A DNA stretch of 22,570 nt from JBMYQA01 sp049600855 (GCA_049600855.1 JBMYQA010000078.1:1-22570); one strand, 5' to 3'. Positions 15,192-22,179 are shown, numbered from the stretch's first letter. Notes: generated by a model from the sequence alone, not told the origin. Made by a program: numbers and translations.

Positions 15192-15845
15192 TTATTCCTG
15201 TTTTTGGAAGGTTTTCATCATTTTTTCAAGCTCTGGAGCATCACCATAAAGTGTAAAATAAAAATAAACCATTTCATTGGTATAATCTATGATATAAGCG
15301 GTTTCTGTACTTTTATTTCCTTCCTCATCCATGTAAGCATAACGTGTACGACACGCTTCATTCCCATTAATCGTTTCATAAGATTGTTTGACTACATCTA
15401 CTCCCAGTTCTTTCGGAAACCGCTTACAAACAGATTTTAGCGACTTTGCTGGTAAATATGATAACATACGAAGGATAATCACATTTGCTTGAGTCGGATC
15501 GCTCAATGTTAACAAGTCAGTTTCATTACCTGATCCTTTAACAGCTGTCCAACCCTTAGGATACTGAATGCCATAAGAACCCTCAGTAAACATATTCCAG
15601 TCCTTATAGATAACCTTGGGAACAAACTCTGCTTTAGCAGTAGAATCTGCTACAGTTGGGGATTCTATCGACTCTTCAGAAAGGGATTCTGCTACAGCAT
15701 ATTCATTCTTCTCTTCGAGTGTCGAATTCGCTAAGATGCTACCACTTTGCTCTGTTGAGTTAGAAGATTGGCATTGTATCAACAAAATGAACAACAAAGA
15801 AACTAAAGAAAAATGGAGGATGGGTTTTAAGAAATGTAATGACAT
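15192..15845 (-). CDS. PsbP-like (DUF1795-like) lipoprotein, function unknown
   Basis: This 217-residue protein has a lipoprotein signal (LVSLLFILLIQC-Q, acceptor Cys25). A low-complexity Ser/Glu/Ala-rich linker (about 26-75) would tether a globular domain. That domain (about 80-217) begins SYGIQYPKGWTAVKGSGNETDLLTL, the pattern seen at the start of PsbP/DUF1795-type domains. It continues with ANVIILRMLSYL, a two-cysteine stretch (one Cys in SVCKRFPKEL, one in NEACRTRYAY), and ends YFYFTLYGDAPELEKMMKTFQ, the usual closing strand and helix. The family has no enzymatic activity known and often serves as an envelope accessory. It is the first gene of a two-gene unit with the PhoD-like phosphatase and may assist it; that link is inferred from position alone. 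Confidence 0.75.
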   Translation of the reverse strand: MSLHFLKPILHFSLVSLLFILLIQCQSSNSTEQSGSILANSTLEEKNEYAVAESLSEESIESPTVADSTAKAEFVPKVIYKDWNMFTEGSYGIQYPKGWTAVKGSGNETDLLTLSDPTQANVIILRMLSYLPAKSLKSVCKRFPKELGVDVVKQSYETINGNEACRTRYAYMDEEGNKSTETAYIIDYTNEMVYFYFTLYGDAPELEKMMKTFQKQE

Positions 15846-15961
15846 AACAACTGTCTTTAGATTGGGATAATAGATTGTGGTAATCTACTAAATAAATTAC
15901 CGCTCCCCAACCCTAAAAAAACAGGTTTTTGTAAATTCTCATGGAGGCAGAAGAGAAAGCA

Positions 15962-16834
15962 TTAAGCGATGATTGCCGCACTCATTGCTTCAGGCAGTCC
16001 AGTAATGATCTGATTGGCATGCAACTTTTCAAGTACTTGATCGAGACTACTCGCATCTACACCAGCTTTTGTATTCCATTCAGTGATTTCCAACCATTTG
16101 CCTACTTCATCTGGTTTTAATCCGTAACGATCAGCAATACGTTCTACAATACGTTCTTGTTGTTTCCACGTAGCACAAACTTGGTTGAGCACTTGTAACA
16201 TTTTTCGAAGCAAGGCTGACTCTTGGTTTAAAAAAGCTTCCGTAACGGCAATCGAAAAGCAAGGCCAAGGTGTTGGCAACTCGCCTACCCGTCTAAACTC
16301 TCCATTATCTACATAGGGCTGTGTCGTAAACTTCTCCCAAAGAAAGCCATACGCCTTTCCAGTCGCCATGGCTGCTCGCGCACCAGCTAAATTGCCTACT
16401 ATTTCATATTGTAACTTTGATTGATCCCATTTTAAGTCTTGCCCCATAATGGAAGCCATCAGGTGCGATCCTGAACCTTTTCGACTAATGGCAAATGGTT
16501 TAGTAGCTAACTCCGATACTTGTTGGATGGTTGAATGAGCGGGAACATGAATGCCCCAAATCAAAGGCGAGGTCACATAAAACTGAATAATTTTGCTAGG
16601 ATTACCATTCACAATATCAGCAACAATGCCTTCTGTGAGTACAATGGCAACATCTAACTCCTGAGCGCGTAGTGCATGACTCATCGCTCCTGTTCCTCCA
16701 GGAAAGTCTGTCCATTTTAATTCAATACCTTGGTTGGCAAATAAGCCTGTTTCATTTGCCCAATGCCAAGGCATATTAAAATGCTCAGGCACTCCTCCTA
16801 CTCGAATCGCTTTTAATGATGTTCCCATATTCAA
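15962..16834 (-). CDS. Cytoplasmic periplasmic-binding-fold protein, Ca3427-like (SsuA/THI5 superfamily)
   Basis: This 290-residue protein has the type 2 periplasmic-binding fold of the SsuA/TauA/THI5 superfamily, closest in my judgement to the Ca3427-like subgroup. The N-terminus KAIRVGGVPEHFNMPWHWANE is distinctive, followed by DFPGGTGAMSHALRAQELDVAIVLTEG (about 42-68) and SPLIWGIHVPA (near 90), and later the GNLAGARAAMATGKAYGFLWEKF block. There is no signal peptide or lipobox, so it should be cytoplasmic, and no ABC permease or ATPase lies nearby. It is therefore unlikely to be an ordinary transporter subunit. Related folds in fungi include pyrimidine synthases for thiamine (THI5), but the residues that would prove such a role cannot be checked here. 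ATG codons at 16834 and 16828 are equivalent start choices. Confidence 0.82.
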   Translation of the reverse strand: MNMGTSLKAIRVGGVPEHFNMPWHWANETGLFANQGIELKWTDFPGGTGAMSHALRAQELDVAIVLTEGIVADIVNGNPSKIIQFYVTSPLIWGIHVPAHSTIQQVSELATKPFAISRKGSGSHLMASIMGQDLKWDQSKLQYEIVGNLAGARAAMATGKAYGFLWEKFTTQPYVDNGEFRRVGELPTPWPCFSIAVTEAFLNQESALLRKMLQVLNQVCATWKQQERIVERIADRYGLKPDEVGKWLEITEWNTKAGVDASSLDQVLEKLHANQIITGLPEAMSAAIIA

Positions 16835-17040
16835 TCCGCAAAATATGTCTTATAAAATAACCTGTTGCTTGAAGCGAATGATGGGCGATTCATTTGCCAA
16901 AAGCGTACAAAGATGGGGCATAGTCTACTAAATCCCATTCTTGAACTGAAATTTTCATGGAATTGTTTACTACAATCGTTACCAAGTAACAATAGTGGAC
17001 AAGTAAGTACTAAAAAACTACTGCGATAAACCAGTTGTAC

Positions 17041-17724
17041 TTAACAATTCGGATCGTCTACATCGCAAGCATTTTGGGCTTCAACGCGCATTTCTCCGCC
17101 AATATCTTTGAGGGCTTGCGAAAATACTTCAGGAGGTTGTGCACCACGTAAACTATATTTATTATTGATAATGAAATACGGAACACCAGCAACATTCATG
17201 TTATAGGCATTATTAATTTCCAATTTCACCGCATAGCCAACCTCTTCATCAGACAATACTTCTAAAGTTTGCGCATCCGTCCAGCCAAAATCACTCATAA
17301 TTTTACAAAGTGATGCCTCTTGAGTTAAATCGACTTCCTCTTCAAAATAGGCTTTAAAAAAAGCTTCTTTTAATTCATTACTAAAGCCTTGTTTATCGGC
17401 AACATGTAATAAGCGGTGTAATGAAAGTGTATTCGGAACTCGATTCATCGGATTAAAATTGATTCCTACTTTCTTTCCTGCATCTTTTAAATGTTGAGCA
17501 AGTTGCTCATAACGCTCCATGCTACCAAACTTATTCACCATATAGGTTTCACGATCTACCCCTTCTTTGGGTATGGTAGGGTCTAATTGATAGGGATGCC
17601 AATTTACATTAACCTCAAATTCATCCAATTCGCTGATGGCTTTTTCCAAATTCTTTTTTCCCACAAAGCACCAAGGGCACGCCACATCTGAAATAATATC
17701 TATTTGAATTTTATCTTTCATCAT
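17041..17724 (-). CDS. DsbA-family oxidoreductase, FrnE-like
   Basis: This is a 227-residue cytoplasmic thioredoxin-fold protein with an inserted helical domain. The N-terminal strand DIISDVACPWCFVGKKNLE carries the CPWC active site (Cys16, Cys19) in the FrnE context SDVxCPWCxxG. The helical insertion spans about residues 50-160 (for example NRVPNTLSLHRLLHVADKQG). The fold closes with the cis-Pro segment NVAGVPYFIINNKYSLRGAQPPEVF, in which the cis-Pro of GVPYF is intact. FrnE of Deinococcus is a disulfide isomerase/oxidoreductase involved in oxidative stress tolerance. An extra Cys pair near the C-terminus (CDVDDPNC) resembles the second, C-terminal cysteine motif reported for FrnE. It is on the same strand as the Ca3427-like gene, 206 bases upstream of it, and divergent from ldhA. 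Confidence 0.9.
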   Translation of the reverse strand: MMKDKIQIDIISDVACPWCFVGKKNLEKAISELDEFEVNVNWHPYQLDPTIPKEGVDRETYMVNKFGSMERYEQLAQHLKDAGKKVGINFNPMNRVPNTLSLHRLLHVADKQGFSNELKEAFFKAYFEEEVDLTQEASLCKIMSDFGWTDAQTLEVLSDEEVGYAVKLEINNAYNMNVAGVPYFIINNKYSLRGAQPPEVFSQALKDIGGEMRVEAQNACDVDDPNC

Positions 17725-17836
17725 TCATTACGTTTTTATCACAACAAGTACATCAGCAATAATGTTCCATCATCGTCTAGCAAAGACTATATCTATTTTA
17801 CGTTTATGTTACTAACATTTCAACAATTCACTCAAA

Positions 17837-17867
17837 GCTTATTTTATCAACATCATCCCTGATAAGC
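17837..17867. repeat. Weak inverted repeat in the frnE-like/ldhA divergent spacer
   Basis: GCTTAT (17837-17842) is mirrored by ATAAGC (17862-17867), and an inner TTATCA/TGATAA pair (17844-17849 with 17860-17865) shares the centre only roughly. It lies about 90 bases upstream of ldhA. It does not match the Rex consensus that often controls lactate dehydrogenase. It may be chance. Confidence 0.2.
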
Positions 17868-17955
17868 ATCAATTATTTCTACTTCATGACCAATTACTTT
17901 TAGCAAATGAATACTTATTCTGTACTGGAGTTGATTCCTAAAACTAATTACCATC

Positions 17956-18948
17956 ATGAAAATTGCCATCTATAGTGCTCATAAATTTGAATTAGAACAA
18001 GTTAAAAAAGCAAATGCTGGAAAACATAAAATTAAGTTGATTGATACTTATTTAACTGAAGATACTGTCATACTTGCTCGCTCCTGTGATTGCGTTGCCT
18101 TATTTGCCAACGATGATGCTTCAGCCAAGGTATTAGAAAAGCTTCGAGAAATTGGGGTAAAATACATTGCGCTCCGTTCAGCAGGCTACAACCATGTTGA
18201 CCTCAAAAAAGCGAAAGAATTGGGATTAAAAGTGGCGAATGTACCCGAGTATTCCCCCTATTCGGTTGCAGAGCATGCCATCACTTTAATGCTCAGCCTA
18301 AACCGTAAAATCATCCGCGCAAACTCCCGAATTAAAGAATTAAACTTCACGTTAGATGGACTAACCGGCTTCGACATGAATGGCAAAACGGTAGGTGTTG
18401 TTGGAACAGGTAAAATAGGAGCCGTTGTTGCTAAAATTCTTCATGGTTTCGGATGTAACATTTTAGCTTATGATTTAGTTGAAGATGAAGAACTCAAATC
18501 TAGCTATAACGTTCAATATCAAAGCATTGAAGAACTTTGTAAACAGTCAGACATCATTACGCTTCACGTTCCGTTAAATGAACATACCAAATACCTAATT
18601 GATATGGAGCAAATCAATATGATGAAAAAAGGGGTGATGCTGATCAATACAAGTCGTGGAGGTTTAGTAAATACAAAAGCAGTGATTCAAGCCTTAAAAA
18701 CAAGACATATTGGTTACCTTGGTTTGGATGTATATGAGGAGGAGAAAGGATTATTTTTCGAAGATCATTCCGATCAAGATCTTTTACAAGATGATGTAAT
18801 TGCAAGGTTACTTACCTTTAAAAACGTGTTAATCACTTCTCATCAAGCCTTTTTAACAGAAACAGCACTCCAAAACATTGCGGATACCACATTCTATAAT
18901 ATTAATTGTTGGAGTGATGGAAAGGATAGTGAAAATGAGTTAACCTAA
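17956..18948 (+). CDS. ldhA: D-lactate dehydrogenase (NAD-dependent)
   Basis: This is a 330-residue D-2-hydroxyacid dehydrogenase matching fermentative D-lactate dehydrogenase in length and motifs. It interconverts pyruvate and D-lactate with NADH. The substrate-side segment RSAGYNHVDLKKA (about 75-87) and EYSPYSVAEHAITLML come first. The NAD-binding Rossmann motif GVVGTGKIGAVVAKIL follows (near 148). The catalytic set falls at Arg234 in NTSRGGLVNT, Glu263 in GLDVYEEEKGLFFEDHS, and His296 in ITSHQAFLTETAL, one residue off the E. coli LdhA numbering (235/264/297). The DVYEEE-x-x-LFF signature is specific to LdhA-like members rather than to glycerate or phosphoglycerate dehydrogenases. It is a single gene, divergent from the FrnE-like gene and convergent with rplL, sharing the hairpin between them. 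Its presence suggests some fermentative ability or D-lactate use. Confidence 0.92.
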   Translation: MKIAIYSAHKFELEQVKKANAGKHKIKLIDTYLTEDTVILARSCDCVALFANDDASAKVLEKLREIGVKYIALRSAGYNHVDLKKAKELGLKVANVPEYSPYSVAEHAITLMLSLNRKIIRANSRIKELNFTLDGLTGFDMNGKTVGVVGTGKIGAVVAKILHGFGCNILAYDLVEDEELKSSYNVQYQSIEELCKQSDIITLHVPLNEHTKYLIDMEQINMMKKGVMLINTSRGGLVNTKAVIQALKTRHIGYLGLDVYEEEKGLFFEDHSDQDLLQDDVIARLLTFKNVLITSHQAFLTETALQNIADTTFYNINCWSDGKDSENELT

Positions 18949-18953
18949 GGTTA

Positions 18954-18985
18954 TGAAAAAAGCCACCCGTTTGGGTGGCTTCTGT
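18954..18985 (-). terminator. Terminator of the ribosomal operon (also faces ldhA)
   Basis: A perfect 9-bp GC-rich stem (AAGCCACCC 18960-18968 with GGGTGGCTT 18973-18981) with a 4-base loop. Read on the minus strand it is followed by six T residues, a strong rho-independent terminator 20-40 bases after rplL. Read on the plus strand, the hairpin follows ldhA but with a poorer T-run, so it may serve both directions. Confidence 0.92.
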
Positions 18986-19002
18986 ATCTTGTGAGCGTAA
19001 AA

Positions 19003-19380
19003 TTACTTCAATTCTACTTCTGCACCTGCCTCTTCCAACTGCTTTTTCAACTCTTCTGCCTCTTCTTTAGAGACACCTTCTTTGATCGCTTGAGGAGCGT
19101 CATCTACCATAGCTTTAGCTTCTTTCAAACCAAGACCAGTTAATGACTTCACTAATTTCACTACAGCTAGTTTAGAACCACCTGGAGCTTTCAAGATCAC
19201 ATCAAATTCAGTTTTCTCATCAGCAGCAGCTTCACCACCGCCACCAGGTCCAGCAGCAACTGCTACTGCAGCAGCAGCAGGCTCAATACCATACTCGTCT
19301 TTCAAAATGTTAGCTAATTCTTGAACGTCTTTTACTGTCAAGTTTACTAACTGCTCAGCGAATTCTTTCAAATCTGCCAT
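19003..19380 (-). CDS. rplL: 50S ribosomal protein L7/L12
   Basis: This is the 125-residue L7/L12 stalk protein, present in several copies per ribosome bound to L10 and recruiting translation GTPases. The N-terminal dimerisation part (ADLKEFAEQLVNLTVKDVQELANIL) leads into an Ala/Gly-rich hinge (about 35-52) and the conserved C-terminal domain EFDVILKAPGGSKLAVVKLVKSLTGLGLKEAKAMVDDAP. The C-terminus follows the family norm. It lies 108 bases after rplJ, the widest gap in the operon, which holds a hairpin and a possible internal promoter. It is the last gene: a terminator follows, where rpoB would normally begin. Confidence 0.97.
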   Translation of the reverse strand: MADLKEFAEQLVNLTVKDVQELANILKDEYGIEPAAAAVAVAAGPGGGGEAAADEKTEFDVILKAPGGSKLAVVKLVKSLTGLGLKEAKAMVDDAPQAIKEGVSKEEAEELKKQLEEAGAEVELK

Positions 19381-19415
19381 TATCGTATTATTTAAAAAAA
19401 CTTAAAATCTTAATT

Positions 19416-19443
19416 CAAAAATAAAAATTGAGTTTGGAAGCAA
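19416..19443 (-). promoter_or_regulatory. Possible internal promoter for rplL
   Basis: On the minus strand TTG (19443-19441), a 17-base spacer and TATTTTTG (19423-19416) together fit the Bacteroidota pattern TTG-N17-23-TANNTTTG. Initiation would fall near 19409, giving a leader of about 30 bases before the rplL ATG at 19380. The region is AT-rich, so a chance match is possible. Confidence 0.4.
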
Positions 19444-19460
19444 TTCCCATTAAGGAATTG
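19441..19460 (-). repeat. Hairpin between rplJ and rplL
   Basis: CAATTCC (19441-19447) pairs perfectly with GGAATTG (19454-19460) around a 6-base loop. It may act as an RNA processing or attenuation site, and its 3' side overlaps the TTG of the possible internal rplL promoter. No long T-run follows directly on the minus strand (CTTCCAAAC), so it is not a standard terminator. Confidence 0.45.
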
Positions 19461-19488
19461 TGCGTAACAAAATCTTTCCTGAGAATGA

Positions 19489-20028
19489 TTAAGCAGCCTC
19501 TCTCTCTTCCAATGCTTTGAGTAAGCCAGAGATCGTGTTTCCACCACTTTGCAAAGCACGAACCACATTGTTGGCAGGAGATTGCAACAAACCGATAACG
19601 TCGCCAATAAGCTCGTTTTTCGATTTCAAGTTGCTCAATGCTTCTAAGTGCTCTGCGCCTACAAAAATAGCCGCGTCAATGGAAGCACCTTTCAACAAAT
19701 CTTTATCCCAGCCAGTTTTCTTTTTAAACTCCTTCAAAACTTTTGCAGGAGCATTGGCTATTTCTGGAGAGAAGATGATGCCTGATGTACCTTTCAGTAC
19801 AGGATCAAATTCAGTATAATCAGCTTCGTTATCTAATCGCTCAAGCGCTTTAGCAATCAAGGTATTTTTAACGATCTTGTACTCTAAACCAGCGTTAAAA
19901 CACATTCCTCTGAACTCACTCATTTGAGCCACGGTCATGCCTGCTGTATTTGCGATATAGAAGTAGTCGGTGTTGGCTAACTTTTCGCTCAACTCATCGA
20001 CTAATGCGTATTTTTCTTCTTTCGTCAT
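19489..20028 (-). CDS. rplJ: 50S ribosomal protein L10
   Basis: This is the 179-residue L10, the base of the ribosomal stalk that anchors L7/L12 dimers. It begins TKEEKYALVDELSEKLANTDYF and shows the typical VAQMSEFRGMCFNAGLEYKIVKNTLIAKAL stretch (about 32-61) and GTSGIIFSPEIANAPAKVLKEF. The C-terminal helix that binds L7/L12 (VVRALQSGGNTISGLLKALEER) is complete. Two bases separate it from the rplA stop, so translation is probably coupled. L10 (or its complex with L7/L12) commonly represses its own mRNA in bacteria; I could not identify that leader structure here because there is practically no spacer upstream. Confidence 0.97.
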   Translation of the reverse strand: MTKEEKYALVDELSEKLANTDYFYIANTAGMTVAQMSEFRGMCFNAGLEYKIVKNTLIAKALERLDNEADYTEFDPVLKGTSGIIFSPEIANAPAKVLKEFKKKTGWDKDLLKGASIDAAIFVGAEHLEALSNLKSKNELIGDVIGLLQSPANNVVRALQSGGNTISGLLKALEEREAA

Positions 20029-20030
20029 GG

Positions 20031-20729
20031 CTATATTCCTGCTATAGATGACTTGTCAATTTTAATTCCTGGGCTCATTGTGCTGGAAAGGGTGATACTT
20101 TTGAAGTATGTTCCTTTAGCAGAAGAAGGCTTTAGTTTTGACAAAATGTTGACAAATTCTGTCGCATTCTCCTGTAATTGTTCCGCATTAAATGATACCC
20201 GACCTACACGTGAGTGAATGATTCCAGTTTTATCAACTTTGAAGTCGATTTTACCGCCTTTCACTTCTTGAACCGCTTTCGCGATATCCATGGTAACTGT
20301 ACCAGCTTTGGGGTTAGGCATTAAGCCACGAGGTCCCAAAATTCTACCTAATCTACCAACTTTTGCCATAACCGTAGGCATGGTAATGATTACGTCTACG
20401 TCTGTCCAACCCTGCTCAATCTTTGTAACGTATTCATCTAAACCTACGTGATCAGCGCCAGCATTCTTAGCTTCCTCTTCCTTGTCAGGAGTACAAAGCA
20501 CCAATACTCTAGCTTCCTTACCTGTTCCATGTGGCAAGGTAACAACGCCTCTCACCATTTGGTCTGCTTTTCTAGGATCAACGCCCAAACGAACGTCAAT
20601 GTCTACAGAAGCATCAAACTTGGTAAAGGTAATTTCTTTTATCAGTTTACAGGCTTCTTCTAAAGAGTAGTGCTTTTCGCTATCTACTTTCTCCATCGCA
20701 GCCTTCTGATTTTTCGTTAATCTAGCCAT
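20031..20729 (-). CDS. rplA: 50S ribosomal protein L1
   Basis: This is the 232-residue ribosomal L1, an rRNA-binding protein at the E-site (L1 stalk) that in many bacteria also represses translation of its own rplK-rplA message. Recognised by ARLTKNQKAAMEKVDSEKHY at the start, FDASVDIDVRLGVDPRKADQMVRG (about 39-62), and the signature GRLGRILGPRGLMPNPKAGTVT (about 127-148). The conserved ending is TYFKSITLSSTMSPGIKID. Full length for the family. It starts 15 bases after rplK. Confidence 0.98.
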   Translation of the reverse strand: MARLTKNQKAAMEKVDSEKHYSLEEACKLIKEITFTKFDASVDIDVRLGVDPRKADQMVRGVVTLPHGTGKEARVLVLCTPDKEEEAKNAGADHVGLDEYVTKIEQGWTDVDVIITMPTVMAKVGRLGRILGPRGLMPNPKAGTVTMDIAKAVQEVKGGKIDFKVDKTGIIHSRVGRVSFNAEQLQENATEFVNILSKLKPSSAKGTYFKSITLSSTMSPGIKIDKSSIAGI

Positions 20730-20744
20730 GTTGATTCGTAAGAA

Positions 20745-21188
20745 TTAATTGTCCCAAGGAGCGTCTCCTGAAACGGTTAGCCCCATACTTCGGGCAGTTC
20801 CTGCCACCATTTTCATACCTGACTCTACAGTAAAGGCATTCAAATCGGGCATTTTTGTTTCTGCAATTTCACGGATTTGATCCCAAGTCACGCTACCTAC
20901 TTTGTTTCGGTTAGGTTCAGGTGAACCTTTCTTCAACTTAGCTGCTTCTTTAAGCAATACGGCAGCGGGAGGGGTCTTGACTACGAATTCGAAAGACTTG
21001 TCAGAGTAAATCGTGATTAACACGGGAAGCAATACTCCTTGTTTCTCCTGAGTTCGCGCGTTAAATTGCTTGCAGAAGTCCATGATGTTCAACCCTTTTG
21101 AACCAAGGGCAGGACCCACTGGAGGTGAAGGATTGGCTTGTCCTCCTTTAATCTGCAATTTCAAGTAGCCAGTAACCTCTTTCGCCAT
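20745..21188 (-). CDS. rplK: 50S ribosomal protein L11
   Basis: This is the 147-residue ribosomal L11 of the GTPase-associated centre. The N-terminal domain has LKLQIKGGQANPSPPVGPALG with the conserved PPVGPALGxxG motif, and GLNIMDFCKQFNARTQ. The C-terminal rRNA-binding domain has VKTPPAAVLLKEAAKLKKGS and ends AGTARSMGLTVSGDAPWDN. Full length. Only one base separates its start from the nusG stop, which implies coupled translation. It is one of the targets of L1-type autoregulation in other bacteria. Confidence 0.98.
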   Translation of the reverse strand: MAKEVTGYLKLQIKGGQANPSPPVGPALGSKGLNIMDFCKQFNARTQEKQGVLLPVLITIYSDKSFEFVVKTPPAAVLLKEAAKLKKGSPEPNRNKVGSVTWDQIREIAETKMPDLNAFTVESGMKMVAGTARSMGLTVSGDAPWDN

Positions 21189-21189
21189 T

Positions 21190-21762
21190 TTAATCTACTT
21201 TTTCTACCTGTGCATAATTGAGTTCGATAGGAGCATTTCGACCGAAGATTTTTACAATAACATTCAGTTTCTTCTTCTCGTCAAATACCTCTTTGATGAT
21301 GCCCGTGAAACCATTGAATGGTCCATCCATTACTTTCACTTCTTCACCAACCACAAACGAAACGTCATGTACTACTTCGTGCTCCTCTGTATCTTCAACT
21401 TTACCTAATATCCGATTTATTTCAGATTCTCTCATTGGTTTTGGCATGGCCGATGGATCGCGACCGTCTACCTGAAGGAAACCGATGACTCCTGGAATGT
21501 TTTTGATCAAGTGCATCGCCTCTCCATTTCTAAGATCGGCTTCAACCATTACATAACCAGGAAAAAAGTTTCTTTCTACCGCAACTTTCTTCGTCTTACC
21601 ATCTTTCATTTTACGAATTTGGTACACTTTTTCCGTTGGTGTTAATACTTGCGCAATAAAGTCTTGCATATTCATATTAACTACCTCTTTTTCGAGATAT
21701 GTTTTCACATTTTTCTCTTGACCGCTCACAGCCCGGACTACGTACCATTTCAATTCGCTCAT
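21190..21762 (-). CDS. nusG: Transcription termination/antitermination protein NusG
   Basis: This is the 190-residue NusG, which binds RNA polymerase and links it to Rho or to the leading ribosome. The NGN domain (about 1-115) starts LKWYVVRAVSGQEKNVKTYLEKEV and includes ERNFFPGYVMVEADL and NIPGVIGFLQVDGRDPSAMPKP. A short acidic linker leads to the KOW domain (about 133-190), recognised by GEEVKVMDGPFNGFTGIIKEVFDEKKKLNVIVKIFGR. Full length and normal in order. It lies between secE and rplK as in most bacteria, with 28 bases between it and secE. Confidence 0.97.
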   Translation of the reverse strand: MSELKWYVVRAVSGQEKNVKTYLEKEVVNMNMQDFIAQVLTPTEKVYQIRKMKDGKTKKVAVERNFFPGYVMVEADLRNGEAMHLIKNIPGVIGFLQVDGRDPSAMPKPMRESEINRILGKVEDTEEHEVVHDVSFVVGEEVKVMDGPFNGFTGIIKEVFDEKKKLNVIVKIFGRNAPIELNYAQVEKVD

Positions 21763-21790
21763 TTCTTATGAAAGGTTAAGACCAATTAAA

Positions 21791-21988
21791 TTACTTGAAT
21801 GTTTGATAGAACGCATCTAAACCTTCTCGGAAGGAGATGTCCATCACCCAAATTACCAATGCAAAAATCAGGGAAGCAATAAGAACCAAAATAGAGCTTT
21901 GCTGGAGCTCTTTGAAAGGCGACCATGTAACGTGGTGCACCATCTCATTGTATGATTCTTTGATTAAAGATATTAGCTTGTTGAACAT
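21791..21988 (-). CDS. secE: Preprotein translocase subunit SecE
   Basis: This 65-residue single-span SecE clamps SecY in the Sec translocon. An amphipathic N-terminal helix (FNKLISLIKESYNEMVHHVTW) carries the conserved V-x-W-P-like turn, here VTWSPFKEL. One membrane helix follows (SSILVLIASLIFALVIWVMD, about 32-51) and a short C-terminal helix. This is the short, one-helix form normal for Bacteroidota. The ATG at 21988 is chosen because the frame upstream of it runs into the tRNA-Trp gene. The gene lies between tRNA-Trp and nusG, the usual place. Confidence 0.95.
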   Translation of the reverse strand: MFNKLISLIKESYNEMVHHVTWSPFKELQQSSILVLIASLIFALVIWVMDISFREGLDAFYQTFK

Positions 21989-22020
21989 AGCGTAACAGCA
22001 AATTCTTATAAATAAATTAA

Positions 22021-22041
22021 AAGCCCCGATACTCGAGGCTT
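22021..22041 (-). terminator. Terminator-like hairpin between tRNA-Trp and secE
   Basis: On the minus strand a 9-bp stem (AAGCCTCGA with TCGGGGCTT, one G.U pair, 3-base loop) begins six bases after the tRNA and is followed by a T-rich stretch (TTAATTTATT). It could end a fraction of transcripts after the tRNA, or help to release the tRNA 3' end. Confidence 0.55.
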
Positions 22042-22046
22042 GTGTG

Positions 22047-22119
22047 CACGGGTGGCAAGAATCGAACTCGCGACCTTTGGTTTTGGAGACCACTGCTCTA
22101 CCAGCTGAGCTACACCCGT
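22047..22119 (-). tRNA. tRNA-Trp (anticodon CCA)
   Basis: This is a 73-base tRNA on the minus strand. The acceptor arms ACGGGTG and CACCCGT pair fully, with discriminator G. The D-arm is GCTC/GAGC, and the anticodon loop CTCCAAA has CCA at positions 34-36. The T-arm is GCGAG-TTCGATT-CTTGC. The outermost anticodon-stem pair (27-43) is G opposite A, slightly irregular. The 3' CCA is not encoded. Its place upstream of secE is conserved in Bacteroidota. Confidence 0.95.
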
Positions 22120-22148
22120 GTATAGTTCTCCCCAGAAGAATGGGAGTG

Positions 22149-22179
22149 CAAAAGTACTAACTTAACGCAATCACACAAA
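22149..22179 (-). promoter_or_regulatory. Sigma-A promoter of the tRNA-Trp-secE-nusG-rplKAJL operon
   Basis: On the minus strand TTTG (22179-22176), a 19-base spacer and TACTTTTG (22156-22149) give an exact match to the Bacteroidota promoter consensus TTTG-N19-TANNTTTG. It lies 30 bases upstream of the mature tRNA 5' end, so initiation near 22142 would leave a 5' leader of about 20 bases for RNase P to remove. Confidence 0.8.

Noticed and set aside
15123..15440. A 105-codon plus-strand open frame across the PhoD-like/PsbP-like gene junction
   Set aside because: It is antisense to two well-supported lipoprotein genes, has an aromatic and Ile-rich composition without domain features, and is explained as a shadow of their codons.
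17837..17867. A Rex operator in front of ldhA
   Set aside because: The inverted repeat present does not fit TTGTGA-N6-TCACAA, so a Rex site is not supported.
19517..19819. A 100-codon plus-strand open frame inside rplJ
   Set aside because: It lies wholly antisense to a conserved ribosomal gene and shows no protein family features.
21989..22093. A 35-codon upstream extension of secE
   Set aside because: It would translate through the tRNA-Trp gene; the ATG at 21988 gives a normal SecE.
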